From Membranipora membranacea (taxonomy: Eukaryota; Bryozoa; Gymnolaemata; Cheilostomatida; Membraniporidae): a DNA stretch of 60,000 bases. The DNA lies in assembly GCA_914767715.1 (NCBI GenBank), contig OU612068.1, positions 25,422,001-25,482,000 on the forward strand, in the 5' to 3' direction. A program made the position numbers and the translations under genes. Below the pieces are notes generated by a model that made no database searches, was not told where the DNA came from, and saw nothing but the letters and a program-made list of their open reading frames with translations. Positions 26,127 to 38,900 of this stretch are shown one piece after another (position 1 is the stretch's first letter; each line of letters begins with the position of its first letter).

Positions 26127-26224
26127 CTAAGTGCTCAGACAGCTACAATTTGAGTGGATAAGTGGTTGTGTGGTTGATAATATAATGCCACACTAACTCA
26201 TGTTGTAGCTGTCTGAGCACTTAG
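26127..26224. repeat. 98-nt hairpin with perfect 22-bp arms
   Basis: The arms 26127-26148 and 26203-26224 are exact reverse complements over 22 bases. The 54-base interior has further pairing (GAGT/ACTC and GTGTGG/CCACAC), so the whole folds into one long stem. Arm and precursor lengths fit a microRNA precursor, but perfect pairing is more typical of a young foldback element or an endogenous siRNA source. The arm sequence did not match a microRNA I recognise. Confidence 0.6.
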
Positions 26225-26397
26225 AGTTTAGACTATGATCTGCTTTGTATGTCACTCTGTTTTAATGTGGATTGATTCAGTACAGACACTGATATGAATT
26301 GAATAATAAAGCATGATCAGTGAGTACACTAAAAACTGCTCCTAGGTTCATCTTGTCATAAAATATCAACACTGGTGGCTCTATTTCTTAGTCATCA

Positions 26398-26434
26398 CCA
26401 TAAACATATAAATACTCAATTTATATGTTTATGG
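26398..26434. repeat. Perfect 16-bp hairpin
   Basis: CCATAAACATATAAAT and its reverse complement enclose a five-base loop. It lies 174 bases past the 98-nt hairpin. Cruciform-prone and AT-rich, with no function evident. Confidence 0.6.
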
Positions 26435-29100
26435 CCGTCACGCTATGAATGTTTGTCAAGTTCGACAAAATGGGGATACACCCATTCATCGAACTATGGT
26501 GGGCTTAACTAATTCGCTGTGACATAGATTAAAATTCATGGTACTTCAAACAACTTTTATATGTCAGTGTAATGCTCCGTTTTATGTCCAAACACGAGTT
26601 GTAAATGACATTGCAGAATCTGAAATAGGCAATAGGAGTATGTGTTAACTATGAACTTTTTATTGGAGAGAATTAAAAGGGATTATCAAAAATTGAAGAC
26701 CACTGACTGCTGGTAACATCAATCAATCATCAATCATCGATCAATGTTTAATGAAACAGGTCTTTTGCCTTTTCCTGCACTGAGACAAAACAAGTTACCA
26801 AATTTGAATTATGGCTTTGTGTTAAAAACATTGAGTAGGAGTGTGTATGGCCTGCACTAATCTGTCTCGATGGGTGACGCCAAGAGATTGGAATAACAGA
26901 GTTAATCAATGGTGATTTATCGCCATGGTTACAGCATACCAAGTACAGACTTTCACAAGTTGATTGTCTATGCGGCTTATATGATTGTATCCAATGTTAA
27001 CCGAGTATCAAAATCACAGCGGATTAGTTGAATATTTCGTTTTATGGCCAGAGAGTTCAACCCTGTGAATGTGAATATGTACTGGGTAGCTGATTCCTTT
27101 GAGCATGGGAATTTAACATGACTCCAAGTATATGGTCTGAAAATGCAAAATATTTGGGGTTGGGCAGAAGTACAAAATTTGGTAGATTTCCTCTCCTTCC
27201 ATTTTGTACCGAATAATTGATATTAGCAATCATTAATTTCACCAATTGGACATTCGGCAATGAAATAATAAACCCTAATTCACCTACTTAGGTTTCTGGT
27301 GAATTATGTATCAGTGAATTAGTATTCACACTGACTTAATTTGGCAGAGAGAACTCTTGCCCGGCATTAGACAGGTCATTTTCACACGTCAAGTAAAGTT
27401 ATTTGAAATCAATGAGACATCTCAGTTTCCACGTAAGCCTAATATTAGACCAAGTTTGGTGAATTTGCCTGCATTTGCAGGCCCTCCCCTTCACTGGTCA
27501 GTGGATGGGAACAACTGGAGTGTAGGCAATCGGATTAACCTTGATCTAGCCTACAGTTGTTTACTGCCGATAAATTCTGAATGATTTCTCAGCGCGGTCT
27601 GTATCTGTGCGTGAGAGGGTTACATTAAGTTTGATGTAAAAAATGATGCCATGGTAACCACATGGAACATTCCGGAGAGAGGGCGATAAAATAGTTAGTT
27701 CCTGTTGTTCACAGTGAAATGCCCGACAGAACATTCCGGACCATGACAGAAATTCAATACTCGCGCAGTGCGCTGATGGCCGCTGTCAGAAACCGTAGGG
27801 TGAGCAGTTTCCTAAGCAAAGCACACCTTCATCTTTACTCTCTGAGAAAGCTCGGCCGCACATTTAATGAATGTTGGGATATCCTAGAGTGCAACATGAT
27901 ACATGCCTTATATTCAGAGCTACGCGAACTACTTTATGCTTCTTTTTGATTTTCTGCACCATCTGAAGATGACCAGACAAATATGGACACGTAATTTTTT
28001 ATCCTCACAGAATGCAATACCACACATGAGCAGCGGAGATCCATTCATGCCAGCCTCTCAACACACCAGATATTTCTTGTTTTTTAAGGCGAGCGACCAT
28101 AAATCAGGCTGAAGTGCCTAGTTTCCTCAAGTGCTCTCTAATGGGAGATTTGTGGTTTATGAAATCTGTAGTTGTAAAGAAAGGCTGTGCAAGCAACACC
28201 TCTAAATATAGAATTCGTAGTATAATGGCTAGGATTTCTGACTAATCTAATGTAGTGTGGCAATAATATATGATACATTCACCATGTCATTTCTGTAGAG
28301 ACATTCCTTTTTTGGTGGTATATCATTATCATCGACCCCTGGAAGCGATTTGACTGATCAGATTCAGCACTCATTAGCACAAACATAAAGTGATGAATCT
28401 CCTGTTGTATCCCAAGCCCTTTCAACTGTGATCAACCAATCGGCAAAAAAGCCACCATTATTACCTGGCAGGTAAATGCTGGTGTTAACCTGATATTTGT
28501 GCCAGTGACCCTTGAACAGAGATGGAGAGAAACCGTTTGTCATTGTAATATGACTTCTTCCCGACACCTACTTTTACACCATTCTTTGTGTAGGTGTGCA
28601 AGTGTTGTTGTGTAGGTGTTAAAGAATCGCACAAGACTGATTTGTGCTGATTCCAAAATTATGATTAGCTCCATTTACCCTCCCCTTGTAACTCCGACTT
28701 TCTTGTTCATATTTTGGTGGAGAAAGTTTAGCAGTTGTCATGTGTGGTTGTATGTTTCATCCAATTCTATTCTGACCTGAGAAAGATTCGCTTTGGTGAA
28801 ACATATTGTGGTTAAGTGTTATTGTGAAACTCTACTACAGGGAAATGGCTGCAGCAGGGATTCATGACACAATAGAGATCAGGTACAATCATACGGATTA
28901 ACCTTAAAATGATGTGAGGGTTGTTAGAAGCCTTATACTACATCTATGGAATGAATGTCCTGACATGGTCATAGTCATAGATCTGTGATTATTTTTTATA
29001 GACTATTAAAGAGATTAATGATTGTTACGTTGCTAAGACACAGGTCATTATATGCTTGGTCTTATATTTCCCCGTTAGAGGGTTTAGCAGTCCTCACAGC
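26435..29100. other. Gene-free stretch upstream of collagen gene A
   Basis: Open frames at 27357-27584 and 27719-27949 have no recognisable domain and no supporting splice structure. No repeats stood out apart from small GTGTAGGTGT duplications near 28590-28620. Confidence 0.5.
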
Positions 29101-29190
29101 AACCAATGAAAAAGCTCCATGTATGAGTGGGTTTGGCCAGAGAAATTGAGGGTATAAAAGGGTTTGCAGTCGGAAGAAGAAATCAGATTC
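29101..29190 (+). promoter_or_regulatory. Core promoter of collagen gene A
   Basis: CCAAT lies at 29103-29107, TATAAAA at 29153-29159, and an initiator-like TCAGATT starts at 29183, putting the predicted start site at 29185, 32 bases after the TATA start. The block from CCAAT to the first exon is closely matched in gene B (51269-51360) while sequence further upstream is not. A strong TATA/CCAAT promoter suggests high, tissue-restricted transcription. Confidence 0.8.
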
Positions 29191-29233
29191 CCTCATTTGG
29201 TCTCACAAAGTGTTCTATTCGGACACCACTTGG
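29185..29233 (+). other. Noncoding first exon of collagen gene A
   Basis: The predicted 49-base leader has no ATG and ends at a GTAAGC donor. Its sequence (AGATTCCCTCATTTG and TATTCGGACACCAC) is conserved in gene B. Intron 1 is 725 bases (722 in B). Confidence 0.75.
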
Positions 29234-29966
29234 GTAAGCATAGTCACTTCTTGTGCATAATCAAGTGAACAAAAGTATAATGTGAAACTTAATTTGTGTC
29301 AAAGTAACACTAGATTTTTTTTGAAATATTTAAGTTAGGAAGATTATATAAATGAAGTTGAGGGTAAAATCTTAATAAAATTTTTTAGAGGAATTTTGTT
29401 CCGCTGAAGACTCCAATATCTAGTGCATATAGTTTAATCGGAACATGAATTGTCTGAAGAAAAAAGATCAAAAATTGGAAATAGCATTTAGATATTAACC
29501 CAATAATTATGATATGAAAGTACTCATTACTTTAGTAAAAAAGATCAGCAGGCTTTCATTATGTGAATTTCAACATTTATTTTATTTATCATTAAAATTC
29601 TGATATAAGGGAAAAGGCTAAATGAATTGACAGATAATGTTTGTGAGGTATGGTGTATCTGTTTTTTCCTAAGAGCTTGTGCTCTTCTCAGAATTGATAC
29701 ATTCTGCTCAACAGTCATATATAAGATCAAATGGATTATTCATCTTGTGTCTCTCATACGGACTGATGATATTATATGGAACAAAACATAAAGGCTACAA
29801 TACCATAACATTACAAACAATGCTTCGTATCATAATTCAGTTTGAAGTACCATGTTCAAAGTGAGTGAAGGCTGTGCGCTTAGAGATGTATGTTTAAACC
29901 TAACCATCCCACATAATTTTATATTTAATTTGAATTTTTTAATTTATATATATTTTAGAATTAAAT

Positions 29967-32900
29967 ATGAAGGGAGATTTAGAGTATGCAGGTCATACTC
30001 ACAAAGAGGAGCGAAGAACTCCAGCAGTATCAGGACTAGGAGTTATTGCTATCACTGGTCTCCTAATCACTGTTACCGTAGCTGGAACTATCTTCGGTGT
30101 TCATCTCATGAACAAAATCGACAACCAATCTTCAGAGCTTCACAGCCAAATTAACAGCCAATCTCTGGAGATATCTCAATTAAAGGTATGAATGATAAAA
30201 TAATAAGAGTTCTTGCATTAATTGATGCTTCACCACAATAACTATAGCTGATGAACAAAATCAACAGACAGTCAACTAGAATAACTGGCCTTGAGGTATG
30301 TTTAATAATAGAGAGTTTTTTCCCTGATGGTTATATAAATCTTTGGGACAAGCTCTATTATACTGCCCAAACTATGCATTGTGCAATTATTCAATGGTAA
30401 CAGCTATCTATCATACTATTACCATCTTCAGTGTGACACATTCTACTTTCAATTCGGAAGCAAAAGGATAACATGTATATAATTTGGTGGAGAATTCCTA
30501 ATTACTTATTCTGTGGAGATAGATGGTAGATGTAGCACAGAAAAAGATATTTATGTCATTAAAAATTTCATGTTTCACAATTGCAGGCCAAGGTCGAATC
30601 TCTTGAGAACCCTAGGGTGAAGAGACAGGCCAGTTATGGAAACCTTGATGCACGAGCCCTACAATACGGCAGTAAGTAATCAGTTTATCTGTATAATAGA
30701 AAATGTCTCCTGGAATTGAAAAGTGGTTGTTGAAGATTGGAACGGTGAGATATTGTTAAAACAATATTAAGTTTGACAGCAATGAAACACTTAAAGTTTT
30801 TTGAAAACAAAGCCCAAAATACTTAACTTGACCTTGATATATGATGAATAATTTATTTCAATATTATTAACAACGAATCTCTTGTTACAGACTGCAACTG
30901 TCCAGCTGGGCCAAGAGGTCAAACTGGACCCGCAGGAGCTAGAGGGCCAAAGGGAGACCGCGGAGATGCTGGTCGACCAGGTGCTCCAGGACAAGCTGGT
31001 CAACCAGGTAGAGATGGAGGACTCGGAGCCACAGGTGTACGAGGATCCACTGGATCAACTGGTGTACGAGGAGTCGGAACACCAGGACAGCCAGGTCAAC
31101 CAGGAGATGATGGCAGACATGGTAATGATGGAAACCACGGTAATGATGGTGCACCAGGACAACCAGGTTCTCCAGGACAACCAGGTATCGATGGACAGCC
31201 AGGATCGCAAGGATTCCCAGGAACCCCAGGAAATGATGGTACACCAGGACAAGCTGGATCACCAGGATCACCAGGTTTTGATGGACAGCCAGGAACACCA
31301 GGTCAACCAGGAAGCGCTGGAGCCCCAGGTATTGGACAACCAGGAGCACCAGGATTTGATGGACAACCAGGACAACCAGGAACACCAGGTCAGCAAGGAA
31401 ATGACGGTCAACCAGGATCACCAGGTTCACCAGGATTTGATGGTCAACCAGGAGCACAGGGTGCACCAGGACAACCAGGATCAGCAGGGCAACCAGGAAA
31501 TGACGGAGCACCAGGTATTGGACAACCAGGAGCTGCAGGACAACCAGGATCACCTGGCCAACCTGGAAATGATGGGCTACCAGGGCAACGTGGAAATGAT
31601 GGAGCCAGTGGACAACCAGGATCACCAGGATCACCAGGATTCGATGGACAACCAGGTGCACAGGGTGCACCAGGACAACCAGGATCAGCAGGTCAACCAG
31701 GATCAGAAGGACAACCAGGATCAACAGGACAGCCAGGTTCTGCAGGATTTGATGGTCAACCAGGGCAGCCTGGATCACCAGGACAGCCAGGAAATGATGG
31801 ACAGCCAGGAGCACCTGGACAACGTGGTAATGATGGAGCACCAGGTGTTGGACAACCAGGTTCACCAGGATTTGACGGTCAGCCAGGAGTTGCAGGCCAA
31901 CCGGGATCCCCAGGACAACCAGGAAATGATGGAGCACCAGGACAACCAGGTTCTGCTGGACAACCAGGATCACCAGGATTTGATGGACAACCAGGATCAC
32001 AAGGAGCACCAGGTCAATCAGGATCTGCAGGACAGCCAGGACAGGCTGGATCACCAGGTCAACCAGGTAACGATGGACAGCCAGGAGCACCTGGACAACG
32101 CGGAAATGATGGAGCACCAGGTGTTGGACAACCAGGAGCTGCTGGACAACCAGGATCACCAGGATTTGACGGTCAACCAGGAGCTGCAGGCCAACCAGGT
32201 CAGCCAGGCAATGATGGACAACCAGGATCACAAGGAGCACCAGGTCAACCAGGTTCGGCTGGACAACCAGGCTCTCCAGGATTTGACGGGCAACCAGGAT
32301 CACAAGGTGCACCAGGACAGCCAGGATCAGCAGGACAACCAGGAAACGATGGAGCCTCAGGACAACCAGGAGCACCTGGACAGCAAGGTTCTGCTGGACA
32401 ACCAGGAGCACCAGGTATTGGACAACCAGGAGCACCAGGATTCGATGGTCAACCAGGCGCTGCAGGTCAACCAGGACAACCTGGATCGGCAGGACAACCA
32501 GGAAATGATGGAGCCCCAGGACAACCAGGATCCGCTGGACAACCAGGAGCACCAGGTCAGCGTGGTAATGATGGAGCACCAGGTATTGGACAACCAGGAT
32601 CACCAGGATTTGATGGGCAACCAGGAGCTGCCGGCCAACCAGGACAATCTGGATCACCAGGGCAACCAGGAAATGATGGAGCACCAGGTCAACCAGGATC
32701 CGCTGGGCAACCAGGGTCTGCAGGATCACCAGGATTTGATGGACAACCAGGATCTCAAGGATCTCCAGGGCAGCCAGGAGCACCAGGTCAATCTGGAGCT
32801 GCAGGACAGCCAGGTAATGATGGGGCACCAGGACAGCCAGGTTCAGCTGGAGCACCAGGATCACCAGGAGTTGATGGGCAACCAGGAACACAAGGAGCAC

Positions 32901-35900
32901 CAGGACAACCAGGTTCCGCAGGACAGCCAGGACAAGCTGGAGCCTCAGGTCAACCAGGTAATGATGGACAACCAGGAGCACCAGGCATTGGACAACCAGG
33001 ATCACCAGGATTTGATGGACAACCTGGAGCTGCAGGCCAGCCAGGCCAACCAGGATCACCAGGACAACCAGGTAATGATGGCCAACCAGGAGCACCAGGT
33101 CAACGTGGAAATGATGGAGCACCAGGTGTTGGACAGCCAGGAGCTGCAGGACAACCAGGATCTGCAGGTCAACCAGGATCACCAGGATTTGATGGTCAAC
33201 CAGGCTCACAAGGAGCACCAGGCCAGCCAGGAGCACCAGGTCAATCTGGAGCAGCAGGACAACCAGGTAATGATGGACAACCAGGACAACCAGGAAATGA
33301 TGGCCAACCAGGAGCACCAGGTCAACGTGGAAATGATGGAGCACCAGGTGTTGGACAACCAGGAGCTGCTGGACAACCAGGATCACCAGGATTTGATGGA
33401 CAACCTGGAGCTGCAGGCCAGCCAGGCCAGCCAGGATCACCAGGACAACCAGGAAATGATGGAGCATCAGGACAACCAGGATCTGCTGGACAAGCTGGTT
33501 CTCCAGGATTTGATGGACAGCCAGGATCCCAAGGCGCACCAGGCCAGCCAGGATCAGCAGGACAACCAGGAAACGATGGACAACCAGGAGCACCAGGTCA
33601 ACGTGGAAATGATGGAGCACCAGGTGTTGGACAACCAGGAGCTGCTGGACAACCAGGATCACCAGGATTTGATGGACAGCCAGGATCACCAGGACAACCA
33701 GGATCTGCAGGTCAACCAGGATCACCAGGATTTGATGGCCAACCAGGATCACAAGGAGCACCAGGCCAGCCAGGAGCACCAGGTCAATCTGGAGCAGCAG
33801 GACAACCAGGTAATGATGGACAACCAGGACAACCAGGTTCCGCAGGACAACCAGGATCTCCAGGATTTGATGGACAGCCAGGATCACAGGGAGCACCAGG
33901 ACAACCAGGATCTGCAGGACAACCGGGACAAGCTGGTTCCTCAGGTCAACCAGGTAATGACGGACAACCAGGAGCACCAGGTGTTGGACAACCAGGTTCA
34001 CCAGGATTTGATGGACAACCTGGAGCTGCAGGCCAACCAGGATCACCAGGACAGCCAGGAAATGACGGCCAACCAGGAGCACCAGGTCAACGCGGAAATG
34101 ATGGAGCACCAGGTCAACGTGGAAATGATGGAGCACCGGGTGTTGGACAACCAGGAGCTGCTGGACAACCAGGATCACCAGGATTTGATGGACAGCCAGG
34201 AGCCGCAGGACAACCAGGATCTGCAGGTCAACCAGGATCGCCAGGATTTGATGGTCAACCAGGATCACAAGGAGCACCAGGCCAGCCAGGAGCACCAGGT
34301 CAATCTGGAGCAGCAGGACAACCAGGATCTGAAGGTCAACCAGGATCACCAGGATTTGATGGTCAACCAGGATCACAAGGAGCACCAGGCCAGCCAGGAG
34401 CACCAGGTCAATCTGGAGCAGCAGGTCAACCAGGTAATGATGGGCAACCCGGATCAACTGGACAGCCAGGAGCACCAGGCTTTGACGGACAACCAGGATC
34501 TCAAGGAGCACCAGGACAACCAGGATCTGCAGGTCAACGAGGAAATGATGGGCAGCCAGGACAAGCTGGAGCTGCCGGTCAACCAGGTAATGATGGACAA
34601 CAAGGAGCACCAGGTGTTGGACAACCAGGATCACCAGGATTTGATGGGCAACCTGGAGCTGCAGGCCAGCCAGGCCAACCAGGATCACCAGGACAACCAG
34701 GAAATGATGGCCAACCAGGAGCACCTGGTCAACGTGGAAATGATGGAGCACCAGGTGTTGGACAACCAGGAGCTGCTGGACAACCAGGAGCACCAGGATT
34801 TGATGGACAGCCAGGAGCTGCAGGACAACCAGGATCTGCAGGTCAGCCAGGATCACCAGGATTTGATGGTCAACCAGGATCACAAGGAGCACCAGGCCAG
34901 CCAGGAGCACCAGGTCAATCTGGAGGAGCTGGACAACCAGGTAATGATGGACAACCAGGACAACCAGGTTCCGCAGGACAACCAGGTAATGATGGACAAC
35001 CCGGCTCAGCTGGACAGCCAGGAGCACCAGGTTTTGACGGACAACCAGGATCTCAAGGAGCACCAGGTCAACCAGGATCAGCAGGTCAACAAGGAAATGA
35101 TGGGCAACCAGGACAAGCTGGAGCACCAGGATCACCAGGATTTGATGGACAGCCAGGATCACAAGGAGCTCCAGGACAAACTGGCTCTGCAGGCCAACCA
35201 GGATCTGCCGGACAACCAGGTAATGATGGGGCACCAGGACAACCAGGATCAGCTGGAGCACCAGGATTTGATGGTCAACCAGGATCACAAGGAGCACCAG
35301 GACAACCAGGATCTGCAGGACAACCAGGACAAGCTGGAGCCTCAGGTCAACCAGGAAATGATGGACAACCAGGATCAGCTGGACAGCCAGGAGCACCAGG
35401 ATTTGATGGTCAACCAGGATCTCAAGGAGCACCAGGACAACCAGGATCACCAGGTCAACCAGGACAAGCTGGAGCCTCAGGTCAACCAGGTAATGATGGA
35501 CAACCAGGAGCACCAGGCGTTGGACAACCAGGATCACCAGGATTTGATGGACAACCTGGAGCTGCAGGCCAGCCAGGCCAACCAGGATCACCAGGACAAC
35601 CAGGAAATGATGGCCAACCAGGAGCACCAGGTCAACGTGGAAATGATGGAGCACCAGGTGTTGGACAGCCAGGAGCTGCAGGACAACCAGGATCTGCAGG
35701 TCAACCAGGATCACCAGGATTTGATGGTCAACCAGGCTCACAAGGAGCACCAGGCCAGCAAGGAGCACCAGGTCAATCTGGAGCAGCAGGACAACCAGGT
35801 AATGATGGACAATCAGGACAACCAGGAAATGATGGCCAACCAGGGGCACCAGGTCAACGTGGAAATGATGGAGCACCAGGTGTTGGACAACCAGGAGCTG

Positions 35901-38900
35901 CTGGACAACCAGGATCACCAGGATTTGATGGACAACCTGGAGCTGCAGGCCAGCCAGGCCAACCAGGATCACCAGGACAACCAGGAAATGATGGAGCACC
36001 AGGACAGCCAGGATCTGCTGGACAAGCTGGTTCTCCAGGATTTGATGGACAGCCAGGATCCCAAGGCGCACCAGGCCAGCCAGGATCAGCAGGACAGCCA
36101 GGTAACGATGGACAACCAGGAGCACCAGGTCAACGTGGAAATGATGGAGCACCAGGTGTTGGACAACCAGGAGCTGCTGGACAACCAGGATCACCAGGAT
36201 TTGATGGACAGCCAGGATCACCAGGACAACCAGGATCTGCAGGTCAACCAGGATCACCAGGATTTGATGGCCAACCAGGATCACAAGGAGCACCAGGCCA
36301 GCCAGGAGCACCAGGTCAATCTGGAGCAGCAGGACAACCAGGTAATGATGGACAACCAGGACAACCAGGTTCCGCAGGACAACCAGGATCTCCAGGATTT
36401 GATGGACAGCCAGGATCACAGGGAGCACCAGGACAACCAGGATCTGCAGGACAACCGGGACAAGCTGGTTCCTCAGGTCAACCAGGTAATGACGGACAGC
36501 CAGGAGCACCAGGTGTTGGACAACCAGGCTCACCAGGATTTGATGGACAACCTGGAGCTGCAGGCCAGCCAGGCCAACCAGGATCACCAGGACAGCCAGG
36601 AAATGACGGCCAACCAGGAGCACCAGGTCAACGTGGAAATGATGGAGCACCAGGTCAACGTGGAAATGATGGAGCACCAGGTGTTGGACAACCAGGAGCT
36701 GCTGGACAGCCAGGATCACCAGGATTTGATGGACAGCCAGGAGCCGCAGGACAACCAGGATCTGCAGGTCAACCAGGATCGCCAGGATTTGATGGTCAAC
36801 CAGGATCACAAGGAGCACCAGGCCAGCCAGGAGCACCAGGTCAATCTGGAGCAGCAGGACAACCAGGATCTGAAGGTCAACCAGGATCACCAGGATTTGA
36901 TGGTCAACCAGGATCACAAGGAGCACCAGGCCAGCCAGGAGCACCAGGTCAATCTGGAGCAGCAGGTCAACCAGGTAATGATGGGCAACCCGGATCAGCT
37001 GGACAGCCAGGAGCACCAGGCTTTGACGGACAACCAGGATCTCAAGGAGCACCAGGACAACCAGGATCTGCAGGTCAACGAGGAAATGATGGGCAGCCAG
37101 GACAAGCTGGAGCTGCAGGTCAACCAGGTAATGATGGACAACAAGGAGCACCAGGTGTTGGACAACCAGGATCACCAGGGTTTGATGGGCAACCTGGAGC
37201 TGCAGGCCAGCCAGGCCAACCAGGATCACCAGGACAACCAGGAAATGATGGCCAACCAGGAGCACCTGGACAACGTGGAAATGATGGAGCACCAGGTGTT
37301 GGACAACCAGGAGCTGCTGGACAACCAGGAGCACCAGGATTTGATGGACAGCCAGGAGCTGCAGGACAACCAGGATCTGCAGGTCAGCCAGGATCACCAG
37401 GATTTGATGGTCAACCAGGATCACAAGGAGCACCAGGCCAGCCAGGAGCACCAGGTCAATCTGGAGGAGCTGGACAACCAGGTAATGATGGACAACCAGG
37501 ACAACCAGGTTCCGCAGGACAACCAGGTAATGATGGACAACCCGGCTCAGCTGGACAGCCAGGAGCACCAGGCTTTGACGGACAACCAGGATCTCAAGGA
37601 GCACCAGGTCAACCAGGATCGGCAGGTCAACGAGGAAATGATGGGCAACCAGGACAAGCTGGAGCACCAGGATCACCAGGATTTGATGGACAGCCAGGAT
37701 CACAAGGAGCTCCAGGACAAACTGGCTCTGCTGGCCAACCAGGATCTGCCGGACAACCAGGTAATGATGGGGCACCAGGACAACCAGGATCAGCTGGAGC
37801 ACCAGGATTTGATGGTCAACCAGGATCACAAGGAGCACCAGGACAACCAGGATCTGCAGGACAACCAGGACAAGCTGGAGCCTCAGGTCAACCAGGAAAT
37901 GATGGACAACCAGGATCAGCTGGACAGCCAGGAGCACCAGGATTTGATGGTCAACCAGGATCTCAAGGAGCACCAGGACAACCAGGATCACCAGGTCAAC
38001 CAGGACAAGCTGGAGCCTCAGGTCAACCAGGTAATGAAGGACAACCAGGAGCACCAGGCGTTGGACAACCAGGATCACCAGGATTTGATGGACAACCTGG
38101 AGCTGCAGGCCAGCCAGGCCAACCAGGATCACCAGGACAACCAGGAAATGATGGAGCACCAGGTGTTGGACAACCAGGAGCTGCTGGACAACCAGGAGCA
38201 CCAGGATTTGATGGACAGCCAGGAGCTGCAGGACAACCAGGATCTGCAGGGCAACCAGGATCACCAGGATTTGATGGCCAACCAGGATCACAAGGAGCAC
38301 CAGGCCAGCCAGGAGCACCAGGTCAATCTGGAGCAGCAGGACAACCAGGATCTGCAGGTCAACCAGGATCACCAGGATTTGATGGTCAGCCAGGATCACA
38401 AGGATCACCAGGCCAGCCAGGAGCACCGGGTCAATCTGGAGCAGCGGGTCAACCAGGTAATGATGGACAACCTGGATCAGCTGGACAGCCAGGAGCACCA
38501 GGCTTTGACGGACAACCAGGATCTCAAGGAGCACCAGGACAACCAGGATCAGCAGGTCAACGAGGAAATGATGGGCAACCAGGACAAGCTGGAGCTGCAG
38601 GTCAACCAGGTAATGATGGACAACAAGGAGCACCAGGTGTTGGACAACCAGGATCACCAGGATTTGATGGGCAACCTGGAGCTGCAGGCCAGCCAGGCCA
38701 ACCAGGATCACCAGGACAACCAGGAAATGATGGCCAACCAGGAGCACCTGGTCAACGTGGAAATGATGGAGCACCAGGTGTTGGACAACCAGGAGCTGCT
38801 GGACAACCAGGAGCACCAGGATTTGATGGACAGCCAGGAGCTGCAGGACAACCAGGATCTGCAGGTCAGCCAGGATCACCAGGATTTGATGGTCAACCAG

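Noticed and set aside
27719-27949. 76-residue open frame starting MPDRTFRTMTEIQ
   Set aside because: No domain, no homologue recognised, no splice or promoter context. The length is within chance expectation.
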